Origin: JBECKQ01 sp040235375
GTDB taxonomy: Bacteria > Planctomycetota > Phycisphaerae > UBA1845
DNA length: 21,745 nt
NCBI GenBank assembly: GCA_040235375.1
Contig: JBECKQ010000250.1
Span: 1 to 21,745 of the forward strand
Direction: 5' to 3'
A program made the translations under genes and the position numbers. The notes under the pieces were generated by a model. That model was given only the letters and a program-made list of their open reading frames with translations. It did not search any database and was not told where the DNA came from. Below, piece after piece: positions 1-7,111 of this stretch (its first letter is position 1; each line of letters opens with the position of its first letter).

Positions 1-43
1 TGCGACGAACCGGATGCAACAGTGCAGGGTGGAGGCAAAGTCC

Positions 44-631
44 ATGGCCAAGATGACGACGATCAAGAAACCGCCCGCGGGTCGCCCAGTCCCGCACGCG
101 GCGCTGCTTCGCGGGGTCAACGTCGGCGGCAAGAACAGGCTGCCGATGGCGGCGCTCGTCGGCATGTTTGGGCAGGCCGGCTGCGCAGAAGTGCGGACGT
201 ACATCCAGAGCGGCAACGTTGTCTTCCTCGCGACGCCCGCTACGGCGAGGCACACTGCCCACTCCGTAGCCAGGCAAATCCGCGAGCAGTTCGGGTTCGA
301 AACACCCGTCGTGCTCCGCACGGCCGACGAGCTGCGCCGCATCGCCGCGAACAACCCTTTTCTGCCATCGAACGCAGACGTCAAGACTCTCCACGTCGTG
401 TTTCTGGCCGAGAAGCCCGACAAACGCCGAACCGCCGCCCTCGATGCGGATCGATCGCCAGGCGACGCATTTTGCGCTGTCGGACGGGAGGTGTATCTGC
501 ATCTGCCGAACGGCGTCGCCAGAACCAGGCTTACCAACAACTATTTCGATGCCGCGCTTGGCACCGTCAGTACGATGCGCAACTGGCGCACACTGCTGAG
601 GCTGGTGGAGATGTCGCAGCAACTCCGCTGA
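44..631 (+). CDS. DUF1697 family protein
   Basis: A 195-residue protein of the DUF1697 family, whose biochemical role is not established. The family signature is visible: an N-terminal ALLRGVNVGGKNRLPM stretch (about residues 19-34), a YIQSGNVVF strand (about 54-62), and a C-terminal segment with TRLTNNYFDAAL and a final TMRNWRTL motif. The length fits the family (about 180 residues), and nothing suggests a signal peptide or membrane segment, so it is probably cytoplasmic. I chose the ATG at 44 because GGAGG lies nine bases upstream; an in-frame ATG at 14 has no such site. The gene converges on the encapsulin operon and shares a hairpin with it. Family membership is confident; function is unknown. 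Confidence 0.85.
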   Translation: MAKMTTIKKPPAGRPVPHAALLRGVNVGGKNRLPMAALVGMFGQAGCAEVRTYIQSGNVVFLATPATARHTAHSVARQIREQFGFETPVVLRTADELRRIAANNPFLPSNADVKTLHVVFLAEKPDKRRTAALDADRSPGDAFCAVGREVYLHLPNGVARTRLTNNYFDAALGTVSTMRNWRTLLRLVEMSQQLR

Positions 632-651
632 CCGGCTGCACCAAGCAAAGC

Positions 652-672
652 GGCCGTTGTCGTGCAACGGCC
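652..672. terminator. Terminator-like hairpin between convergent genes
   Basis: A perfect 8-bp stem (GGCCGTTG at 652-659 pairing with CAACGGCC at 665-672) closes a 5-base loop, in the 79-base gap between the convergent DUF1697 and encapsulin genes. Neither strand has a clear T run after the stem, so it may be a bidirectional or weak intrinsic terminator, or simply a 3'-end stabilising hairpin. Confidence 0.5.
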
Positions 673-710
673 CCTCGAATGGCCTCTCGGTCCGAAAGAC
701 GCCCCGGCGC

Positions 711-1523
711 TCACCCCTTCGCCTTCAGTTCCACCGCCGCGGCGGGCTCGAACACCTGGAACGTGAGTGACTCCGTCAGGTAAAGCTCAACCTTGTCGCG
801 GTTGTGCGACGCATAGCCGACGGCAATGTCCTGCCCCACGGTCATCAGAAAATCGCCGCCGCGGCAGGATAACAGCAGCCCGCCGTCCAGCACGGGGCTC
901 CACAGAATCTGCCCGCCTTCGACCGCGTCGCGCACCATTCGCCGGGGCGGATAGCTGCCTTTGCCCGCCTTCATCAGCTCCGCGTACTGCTTGTGCCCCA
1001 GTACGAGCGCGTATGGGCCGCCGATGCCCGCCATGCGCAGCCTCTCCATCCCCTCCGCGACGCCACGGTGATACTCATCCGCCCCGGACGGCAGGGAGAC
1101 CGCGTCATGCCCGCTCGACGCAATGACCCCCTTGATCTGACCATCTGAGAAACCCTGGTAAATCGCGGTTTCTTCGAACGCGGCGAGCTTGCGGGCGGCC
1201 CCTTCCAGCGAGGACAGATCGGCGTCTTTGCAGCCCCGCGTGATGTTGTCCATCTCCATCTGGTCGACGTGGAACGGCACGCGGGCTTCGACCAGCGGCT
1301 GCGCTTCGCGCAGCCCCCACGGAACGTCCTTCGCACTCTTGCTCTTCGAGAGGTCCAGACGGCCGGTGTTCACCGCGGCGTGCGCCCAACCGTGCGGGCC
1401 GTCGAAGTCCACCAGCGTGCGCGCGGAAAGCTGCACTTTCAGCGTTCGAGCCGCCGTCTCGTCGATCTCCGCCCACGCCTCCGCCGTCAGCGGCGCGAGG
1501 TCGCGTCTCAGCATGTCGCCCAT
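711..1523 (-). CDS. Encapsulin shell protein (family 1, HK97-fold)
   Basis: A 270-residue family 1 encapsulin (linocin M18/CFP29-like), the protomer of an icosahedral protein nanocompartment with the HK97 phage capsid fold. The N-terminus has the family look: LRRDLAPLTAEAWAEIDETA, then TLKVQLSARTLVDFDGPHGW. Length is typical of shells of about 260-280 residues. AGGGGGA lies seven bases before the ATG. The start is only three bases after the stop of the encapsulated ferritin gene, so the two form a cargo-first operon driven by the promoter near 1954-1981. Known family members bind the short C-terminal peptide of the cargo on the shell interior. I see no frameshift or truncation. Confidence is high from both protein pattern and context. 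Confidence 0.95.
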   Translation of the reverse strand: MGDMLRRDLAPLTAEAWAEIDETAARTLKVQLSARTLVDFDGPHGWAHAAVNTGRLDLSKSKSAKDVPWGLREAQPLVEARVPFHVDQMEMDNITRGCKDADLSSLEGAARKLAAFEETAIYQGFSDGQIKGVIASSGHDAVSLPSGADEYHRGVAEGMERLRMAGIGGPYALVLGHKQYAELMKAGKGSYPPRRMVRDAVEGGQILWSPVLDGGLLLSCRGGDFLMTVGQDIAVGYASHNRDKVELYLTESLTFQVFEPAAAVELKAKG

Positions 1524-1526
1524 CGT

Positions 1527-1901
1527 CTATCCCCCTTTCGCGAACTTGTGGATGCCCAGATCGGTTCCGCCCGGCTTGCCGGCCTGCGCGTCGTTGCTTT
1601 CGCCCTGACCGCCTTCCTCGACTTCGGTGATCGGCTGTGAAGTGAACAGGTACGTGCGAAGCTCCTCGTCGAACTTCGGTGATCGCCGGCGAAGCCACTC
1701 GAGCGCCATTGCGGCGTGCTCGATCTCCTCATCGCGGTTATGCGCCAGGATCGCCTTCAGGTCCTCGTCCGGCGTCACGTCCACGCGCTGTTGATACCAG
1801 TCGATCGCCTCGAGCTCCTCGATGAGGCTGGAGATTGCCCGGTGCATGTCGCGAGTCTGTGGCGACAGTTCCGCCGCCGGCTCGTGGTACGGGGTGGCCA
1901 T
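1527..1901 (-). CDS. Encapsulated ferritin-like protein (EncFtn cargo)
   Basis: A 124-residue encapsulated ferritin: a half-ferritin of two helices that in known homologues forms an annular decamer with ferroxidase sites at subunit interfaces and oxidises iron inside the shell. Helix one holds SLIEELEAIDWYQQR (residues 25-39) and helix two holds NRDEEIEHAAMALEWLRR (55-72). Glu29, Glu59 and His62 line up with the iron ligands known in Rhodospirillum EncFtn (Glu32, Glu62, His65), and Trp35/Tyr36 are also kept. A polar linker (about 90-110) leads to the tail GGTDLGIHKFAKGG, a cargo-loading peptide of the LGI type. The ATG at 1901 is preferred because AGAGAGG lies nine bases upstream. It is the first gene of the operon. 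Confidence 0.95.
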   Translation of the reverse strand: MATPYHEPAAELSPQTRDMHRAISSLIEELEAIDWYQQRVDVTPDEDLKAILAHNRDEEIEHAAMALEWLRRRSPKFDEELRTYLFTSQPITEVEEGGQGESNDAQAGKPGGTDLGIHKFAKGG

Positions 1902-1953
1902 TGTGCAAAACCTCTCTCTTTCGATGAGCGAACGGACCGCGCTACCTTCCACG

Positions 1954-1981
1954 CTTATAGCTGCCGGTCGTCCTGTGTCAA
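1954..1981 (-). promoter_or_regulatory. Sigma70-type promoter of the encapsulin operon
   Basis: On the minus strand a perfect TTGACA (-35, 1981-1976) and TATAAG (-10, 1959-1954) are separated by 16 bases. Transcription would start near 1947, giving a leader of about 46 bases before the ferritin ATG at 1901. This is the best promoter match in the window. I see no obvious Fur-like operator over it. Confidence 0.75.
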
Positions 1982-2018
1982 CATGACTGGTGATGGTGCC
2001 GAGGAGGGGCGTTGGGGG

Positions 2019-2477
2019 TTAACCACGATGCGCTGGGGTCCCCTCGACGCTGGCGGAGCGCGTAACCGTCGGTCCATGCGCAGCTTCCGGCGGCGTTGCG
2101 GCCGCGACGGCGATCACGCCCGCAAGTATGAGCGCCACGCCGATCCACTGCCCGGCCGTCAATCGCTCGCGCAGCGACGGCGCCAGGTGCGCCGCGATGG
2201 CGATGATGGCAAACCCGCCGCCGACCATGATGGGGTAGGCGATGCTGATCTGCAGCGTCTTCGATTGCAGGGCGTACATGTACAGGAACGCATTGCAGGC
2301 AAAGCAGATCAGCCCGATCAGCAGGATCGGATGGGTCAGCACTGTGCGCGCTGCGCCGAACGCTCCGTGCTCCATGAGGCCACCGCCGGCCGCGACCGAC
2401 TTGGCCCCCACTTTCATCAGCAGGTTGGCGACCGCGTTCAGCACCAGGGCCCCGACCAAGGCAACGACGTATTTCAT
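2019..2477 (-). CDS. Small DMT/EamA-like four-helix membrane transporter
   Basis: A 152-residue integral membrane protein with about four hydrophobic helices (roughly residues 2-24, 46-66, 71-93 and 100-121), a layout typical of half-size drug/metabolite transporters (EamA or SMR-like). Helix one contains NAVANLLMKVGAK, similar to the Asn-Lys-Gly pattern of this superfamily. The acidic residue that SMR drug pumps carry in helix one is not evident, so substrate and coupling are unknown. The C-terminal 25-30 residues are polar. The ATG at 2477 is chosen because GGGAGAA lies just upstream; the frame stays open to 2582 but that extension is not hydrophobic. It lies upstream of the encapsulin operon, which has its own promoter, so a functional link is not implied. 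Confidence 0.75.
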   Translation of the reverse strand: MKYVVALVGALVLNAVANLLMKVGAKSVAAGGGLMEHGAFGAARTVLTHPILLIGLICFACNAFLYMYALQSKTLQISIAYPIMVGGGFAIIAIAAHLAPSLRERLTAGQWIGVALILAGVIAVAAATPPEAAHGPTVTRSASVEGTPAHRG

Positions 2478-3047
2478 CAACTTCTCCCGAAGCGAGACTT
2501 GTCCACGGTGATACACGTGCAGCACACGGGTTTCCGAGCACCGCAGTTGTTCGCACAAATCGAGGGCAGTGGCCACCTGCACGAGCTACGGCACACGCCG
2601 TCCGGCCGTGGCGACCGACGTCTCGGACACCTGAGCAGTACCCGCAGTTTCCGCCCCGTAGTTCCGGGGCCTGCCCCTTCGAGCCAGGCCCTGCCACCCG
2701 AACGCGACGATCATACCGGACGTTTGCTTTCGTGGCATCACGACGCGAGGGCATATCGGTCCGGCAACCGCCGGCGGGCGACCTCCAGTTTCCCCTCAAG
2801 GCGTATCGTATAGTTTCAGCGCGCCGCGGACCGAAAAGTGCCGGATCGTGGCACTCGCCGCCGCCGGCGCACCGAGTCGCCGGGACAGGTTACGTGGGCG
2901 AGGGCTGGGCCACAAGTGCAGCCGGTGGCGATGTGACCGGCTCCGGTCGCGAAATCAGCTGCGGGGCTCGGGGACGCGAAGGCTGGCCGGACGCTTTTCC
3001 GGAAGCGAAACGTCATCCCGTCCGATAACAGATGCGGGGGACGCGAC
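2478..3047. other. 570-base stretch without a convincing gene
   Basis: This lies between the start of the minus-strand transporter gene and the start of the plus-strand DUF5658-like gene. I found only short hairpins: a 7-bp stem at 2667-2673/2685-2691 (GGGCCTG with CAGGCCC, 11-base loop) and a 5-bp stem at 2838-2842/2850-2854. A TATAGT hexamer at 2809-2814 has no good -35 partner. The frames open here give arginine- and proline-rich peptides without domain character. No riboswitch core was recognised. Confidence 0.5.
2667..2691. other. Intergenic hairpin
   Basis: GGGCCTG (2667-2673) pairs perfectly with CAGGCCC (2685-2691) around an 11-base loop. There is no following T tract. It lies in the divergent interval about 190 bases from the transporter start and about 360 bases from the DUF5658-like start. 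Role unknown. Confidence 0.35.
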
Positions 3048-3605
3048 ATGCTGTCAAGACAACGGCGGACATCGGCGACGGTGCTGGCTCTCGAAGAATG
3101 CCCCGTGCGCATCGACCACACGCCACGCTCCCCGCAATCCGCCGTCGTGATGTCGGCCCCCGCAATGTGGGATGCCGATCGTTCGCCTCTCGCCGCCCGC
3201 GATCCCGTTGCCTGGCTTGCCGGCCGTCGTGCCCGCCGCGTGTTTCTGCTCCTGCTTGCCGTCTGGCTTCTGAATGCATTCGACCTGACGCTGACGATGC
3301 TCGCCGACGCCGACGGCATCCTCGAGGAGGGCAATCCCATCGCCCGCGCCATCCTCGCCCGCGGCGCCCTGACCCTGTTCGCCTTCAAGATCATCACCGT
3401 GTTCGTCGCTTCGGTGGTGATGTTCGGGTTCCGCCGCTACCGCTGCACGGAGATCGCCCTGTTTGTCGTGCTTGCGGCCTACACGCTCGTCGCAGTCAAA
3501 TGGCACGTGTGCTATGCGATGTACGACATCGGCAACACCCGTGACGGGTGCCTCGTCGATATTGCCTGGCTTGACACAATGGCCAGGTACTTCTGCGTCA
3601 TCTGA
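3048..3605 (+). CDS. DUF5658-like membrane protein
   Basis: A 185-residue protein with a polar N-terminus of about 65 residues followed by three hydrophobic helices (roughly 66-80, 107-127 and 134-152). The block WLLNAFDLTLTMLADADGILEEGNPIARAIL, from about residue 73, is the hallmark of the DUF5658 family: Asn and Asp in the first helix, then a Glu-Glu-x-Asn-Pro loop, followed by a helix with FKII. Function of the family is unknown. GGGGGA stands eight bases before the ATG. Later in-frame methionines (residues 35 and 40) could shorten the unusually long N-terminus. It precedes the acyl-CoA synthetase by 191 bases on the same strand. A 6-bp hairpin at 3662-3677 between the two argues against tight coupling. 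Confidence 0.75.
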   Translation: MLSRQRRTSATVLALEECPVRIDHTPRSPQSAVVMSAPAMWDADRSPLAARDPVAWLAGRRARRVFLLLLAVWLLNAFDLTLTMLADADGILEEGNPIARAILARGALTLFAFKIITVFVASVVMFGFRRYRCTEIALFVVLAAYTLVAVKWHVCYAMYDIGNTRDGCLVDIAWLDTMARYFCVI

Positions 3606-3661
3606 CCGGCGCTGCGCCCGCGATTGCACAGCGAGTTCATGCCCGATCGCCGGGGAACCGT

Positions 3662-3677
3662 CGCGCCTGATGGCGCG
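3662..3677 (+). terminator. Possible weak terminator hairpin
   Basis: CGCGCC (3662-3667) pairs with GGCGCG (3672-3677) over a TGAT loop, 57 bases after the DUF5658-like stop. No T run follows, so this is a hairpin with possible termination or stability function only. Confidence 0.25.
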
Positions 3678-3715
3678 CGGCGCGGCCATTCCCATCCCCT
3701 GCTCACGATTTCCAC

Positions 3716-3721
3716 TATGAT
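3716..3721 (+). promoter_or_regulatory. -10-like TATGAT upstream of the acyl-CoA synthetase
   Basis: TATGAT matches five of six consensus positions and lies 75 bases before the ATG at 3797. I could not find a good -35 at 16-18 bases, so it is a weak call. Confidence 0.25.
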
Positions 3722-3796
3722 CTATCGGAAGCCCAGCGGCCCGGCGGCCGTTGACGGGACCTTCGAACACGAACAACGCAGTGGAAGCGAGCAGAC

Positions 3797-6067
3797 ATGG
3801 CCGTCGATTTCAAGACCATCGAGTCGATCCTGGATAGCGCCTGGAAGCAGAACCGCGCCGCGCTCTTCGAGCACGAGGTCTACCGGCTGATTCGCGCCTC
3901 CGGCGCCGTACGCGTCCCGCGCACGGTCTTCCGTCCGGCGAGCGAGCGCTTCGGCCAGGAAGATCTCGACGGGCTCCCCGGCGACCGCGTCGTGCTGAAG
4001 ATCGTCTCGCCCGACCTGGCCCATAAGAGCGACGTAGGCGGCGTCCGCTTCGTCGAGCGCCGGCTCGCGGCTGTCAACGACGTCGCCAAAGAGCTACACG
4101 ACGTGGCTGAGCAGCAGAAGTGCTCGCTGGTGGGAATCGTGGCGTGCGAGTATTTCGAGTTCGGTCACGCCAGCCTCGGCGCGGAGCTTTTCGTCGGCAT
4201 CCGCGCCGCCCGCGAGTTCGGCCCGATCATCGCCGCCGGCCTCGGCGGCGTGCACACCGAGTACCTCGCCTCCGTCATGCAGCGCGAAAAGGCCATCGCC
4301 ACCGCCCTGACCGAGGCCAGCACGGGCCGCAGCTTCTTCGGGCTGTTCCGCAACACGATGGCCTACGACATCCTTTCCGGCCGCGCCCGCGGCTACAAGC
4401 GGATCATCGCTGACGAGAACCTCATCGAGTGCTTCGACGCCTTCATCGCCATCGCTCATCGCTACTGTGCGAACGCCCGCGGCGACAAGCCGGTCGTTGC
4501 CGAACTCGAGGTCAACCCCTTCGCTCTGCTCGACGGCTTTATGGTCCCGCTCGACGGCCTGTGCCATCTTCGGGCGACGCACCCGGAAGAGCCCGATCGG
4601 CCCATCACGAAGATCGGCAAGCTGCTGCATCCGAAGTCGATGGCGATCGTCGGCGTCTCGACCAAGGGGATGAACATGGGCCGCGTCATCCTCACCAACG
4701 TCAAGGAGTGCGGTTTCGACCCGGGGCATCTTTACGTCATCAAGCCGGACGCCGCGGATATCGACGGCGTGCCCTGCGTGCCCTCCATCACCGGGCTGCC
4801 GGCCAAGGTTGATCTGCTCGTCGTGGCGGTAAACGCCTCCCAGGTGCCGGAAATCGCCAACGAGGTCATCGACTCGAACAAGGCCGATGCGGTCATTCTC
4901 ATTCCCGGCGGCATGGGCGAAACCACCGAAGGCAAGGAGCCCGAACGCCGGCTTCGTGGGCGGATCGCCGAAGTCCGCCGCTCGCGACCGGACGGCGGCC
5001 CCATCTTCCTCGGCGGCAACTGCCTCGGCATCCAGTCGCGCCCGGGCAAGTACGATACGATGTTCATCCCGCAGACCAAGCTCGCCAAGCGGTGGGGAGC
5101 GGAGGGCCGGCGCGTGGCGGTCGTGTCGCAGAGCGGCGCTTACGTCATCACGCGCATGAGCAACCTCGAAACGCTCGATCCCAAGTACGCGATATCGATG
5201 GGCAACCAGGTGGACCTCACCATTTCCGACATGATCCGCTTTCTTGACCAGGAGACGGACATCGCCGTCTATGGTATCTATGTTGAGGGTTTCCGCGACC
5301 TGGACGGCCTGGCGCTGGCCCGGGCGGTGTCGCGGGCCGCATCCCGCGGTAAGGATGTTGTTTTCTACAAGGCCGGGCGCACCGAGGCCGGGCGGGCAGC
5401 CACCGCGGGCCACACGGCCTCCATCGCCGGTGACTACAACGTCTGCGCCGCCGCCCTCAACGCCGCCGGTGCCCTGGTTGCCGACACCTTCAAGGAGTTC
5501 GAGTATCTCGTCGAGATCGCCGCGCACCTGCATGGCCGCGTCATCACGGGCTGCCGGCTCGGCGGCATCAGCAACGCCGGCTACGAGGTCGTCGGCATGG
5601 CCGATGCGACCGTCGGTCCCACCTGGCGCGTCGAGTTTCCCCGGTTGCCGGATGAAGATGCCGCGAACCTTCGCACCGTGCTCTCGCGCTACAAGCTGGA
5701 GATGCTCGTGAACGTGCAGAATCCCATCGACTTGACGCCGATGGCTCCCGACGCCGCGCACGAAGAAACGATTCGCATCCTGCTCGAGTGTCCGGTGATC
5801 GACGCGGTCGTTGCGTCATTCGTGCCGCTGACGCCGACAATGAAGACCACGCCGGACGAGATCAGCGATCAATCATCGCTCGCCCATCGCCTGCCGCGCG
5901 TCTTCCACGAAACCTCGAAGCCGCTGGTCGTCGCGATCGATGCCGGCCCGCTGTACGACCCGCTCGCGCTGGCCATTCGCGAAGGCGGCGTGCCCGTCTT
6001 CCGCTCGGCGGATTCCGCCGTCCGCTCGCTGGGCCGCTACCTGCACCACAAGCATCACCAGCGGTGA
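3797..6067 (+). CDS. Acyl-CoA synthetase (ADP-forming), fused beta-alpha subunits
   Basis: A 756-residue NDP-forming acyl-CoA synthetase. In this family an acyl-CoA and ADP plus phosphate are interconverted with the free acid, CoA and ATP through a phosphohistidine. The N-terminal ATP-grasp part (about 1-265) shows LKIVSPDLAHKSDVGGV (67-83) and the metal-site strand ELEVNPF (236-242). A CoA-binding Rossmann domain starts near 275 (SMAIVGVSTKG). The succinyl-CoA-ligase-like domains follow, with VVSQSGAY (442-449) and the catalytic His539 in GHTASIAGD. The order is ATP-grasp first, the reverse of many bacterial fusions that start with the CoA-binding domain. No GNAT acetyltransferase domain is attached. 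Substrate cannot be told; acetyl-CoA is one candidate. The region before the ATG has only a weak GGAAG site. Confidence 0.9.
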   Translation: MAVDFKTIESILDSAWKQNRAALFEHEVYRLIRASGAVRVPRTVFRPASERFGQEDLDGLPGDRVVLKIVSPDLAHKSDVGGVRFVERRLAAVNDVAKELHDVAEQQKCSLVGIVACEYFEFGHASLGAELFVGIRAAREFGPIIAAGLGGVHTEYLASVMQREKAIATALTEASTGRSFFGLFRNTMAYDILSGRARGYKRIIADENLIECFDAFIAIAHRYCANARGDKPVVAELEVNPFALLDGFMVPLDGLCHLRATHPEEPDRPITKIGKLLHPKSMAIVGVSTKGMNMGRVILTNVKECGFDPGHLYVIKPDAADIDGVPCVPSITGLPAKVDLLVVAVNASQVPEIANEVIDSNKADAVILIPGGMGETTEGKEPERRLRGRIAEVRRSRPDGGPIFLGGNCLGIQSRPGKYDTMFIPQTKLAKRWGAEGRRVAVVSQSGAYVITRMSNLETLDPKYAISMGNQVDLTISDMIRFLDQETDIAVYGIYVEGFRDLDGLALARAVSRAASRGKDVVFYKAGRTEAGRAATAGHTASIAGDYNVCAAALNAAGALVADTFKEFEYLVEIAAHLHGRVITGCRLGGISNAGYEVVGMADATVGPTWRVEFPRLPDEDAANLRTVLSRYKLEMLVNVQNPIDLTPMAPDAAHEETIRILLECPVIDAVVASFVPLTPTMKTTPDEISDQSSLAHRLPRVFHETSKPLVVAIDAGPLYDPLALAIREGGVPVFRSADSAVRSLGRYLHHKHHQR

Positions 6068-6139
6068 GCGGGCGTGTGTTTCTCGTAGAAGGACGAATAT
6101 TGAGAAGACAGCCGGAATAGCGCACGGAATGGAGCGGTT

Positions 6140-6652
6140 TCAGCTCGCCAGGACGGCCTGCTGAATGACCGTCCGCCGGCTCGAGCCGCCCTGGCCGACG
6201 CCCATTTCGAGGATGCGGCCGCTCTCCTCTCCGAGCGTGCGGAAATGCCGCTGAAGGGCGATGCCTTCGATCTCCTCGTCCTCGCTGGGAAGTTCGCTCT
6301 CCTCGAAGCCCCCGAACAGCGTGAGTGAGGCTATGGCAGCACTATGCCAGCGGTCCAGCTCCGCCATGTACGTGTCCCACGAAGCGAGATCAAGGCTGCC
6401 GTTGTTGACCGCCTCGCGCAGATCGACGAATTCGTCCGCCAGCGTCGGGCACTTTACGCACGAGCCTCCGAAGATCGTGATGAAGATGCTCTGCGGCGCC
6501 GGGGATGGTCCCCTGCCTGCCCGCCGAGCGGTAATAAGCTGTCGGGCCAGCGTCGGCCGCGTCAACGTACAACCGCCGAACAGCGTGAAGTAGCACCGTT
6601 TGCCGGCACTCAGCGGCCCTTCGTATCCACCGAAAACACAGAGCTGCAACAT
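6140..6652 (-). CDS. Small protein with four FGG repeats (unknown; LiaF-C-like pattern)
   Basis: A 170-residue protein I cannot assign firmly. Four short strands end in Phe-Gly-Gly: CVFGG (5-9), FTLFGG (22-27), ITIFGG (58-63) and LTLFGG (111-115). After the second and third come parallel segments, CTLTRPTLARQL and SCVKCPTLADEF. The spacing and the 'hydrophobic strand plus FGG' rhythm recall the C-terminal domain of LiaF-type and DUF1707-associated proteins, which form stacked beta turns; that is analogy, not proof. The C-terminal 55 residues are acidic then mixed. No signal peptide or membrane helix is apparent. TGAGGT lies about nine bases before the ATG, and the start is 14 bases after the preceding gene's stop, so it is the last gene of a three-gene cluster. 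Confidence 0.65.
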   Translation of the reverse strand: MLQLCVFGGYEGPLSAGKRCYFTLFGGCTLTRPTLARQLITARRAGRGPSPAPQSIFITIFGGSCVKCPTLADEFVDLREAVNNGSLDLASWDTYMAELDRWHSAAIASLTLFGGFEESELPSEDEEIEGIALQRHFRTLGEESGRILEMGVGQGGSSRRTVIQQAVLAS

Positions 6653-6666
6653 GGTTCAGACCTCAA

Positions 6667-7092
6667 TCAGATCGGTCCGTCGCCTTCCTGTGCCGGTATT
6701 CGCGACGGCTCCGCGGATATTCCGCCGGGCGGCGGAACATTGGCCTCGTCCCGGAAAATCTCCAGCCTGAGGCCCGTGAATTCCACGCTCGACGGCCGCG
6801 CCGGGGCCGCTCCCGCCTCCACCCGCACGGCGTCGAAGGCTCCCAGCCAGTCAGCCGGGCAGGCCAGGAACGGCAGCGGAACGAGCCAGTGGGTCTCGAA
6901 CGGGTCACCGGCGTCGCGCATGACCGCCACCCGTTCCATGACCACGTCGTCGAGGTCGAACCCGGTCTTCTGAAGGGCCGCGGCTCCGCTGTCCATCAGT
7001 CCGGCGAACGCCTCCCGCAAGGAACGAGCGTTCGCGTCCGCCGCGCGGCCCGCCCAATTGATCGTGATCGCCTCCATCATCCTGCGCGTCAT
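6667..7092 (-). CDS. Hypothetical protein
   Basis: A 141-residue protein not recognised. It begins MEAITINWAGRAADANARSL when read from the ATG at 7077, the start I consider as likely as 7092 (7080 is a third choice). The middle has a hydrophobic, aromatic patch, FETHWLVPLPFLACPADWLGAF (about residues 65-86), without a membrane helix of full length. The final 30 residues are proline/glycine-rich and acidic and are probably disordered. It sits 19 bases after the kinase/deoxyribosyltransferase-like gene and 14 bases before the FGG-repeat gene, all on the minus strand, suggesting co-transcription. Codon use looks like the neighbours', which supports a real gene. No function can be proposed. Confidence 0.6.
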   Translation of the reverse strand: MTRRMMEAITINWAGRAADANARSLREAFAGLMDSGAAALQKTGFDLDDVVMERVAVMRDAGDPFETHWLVPLPFLACPADWLGAFDAVRVEAGAAPARPSSVEFTGLRLEIFRDEANVPPPGGISAEPSRIPAQEGDGPI

Positions 7093-7111
7093 GGCAGGCG
7101 GCTGACGTGCC

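Noticed and set aside
2732..3028. 98-codon plus-strand frame in the gene-free stretch
   Set aside because: No ribosome site, no domain pattern, mixed low-complexity residues; not supported as a gene.
4094..5761. Long open frame antisense to the acyl-CoA synthetase
   Set aside because: It has no domain character, is Asp/Gly/Ala/Arg-rich, and lies fully opposite a well-recognised gene. GC-rich codon bias keeps antisense frames open.
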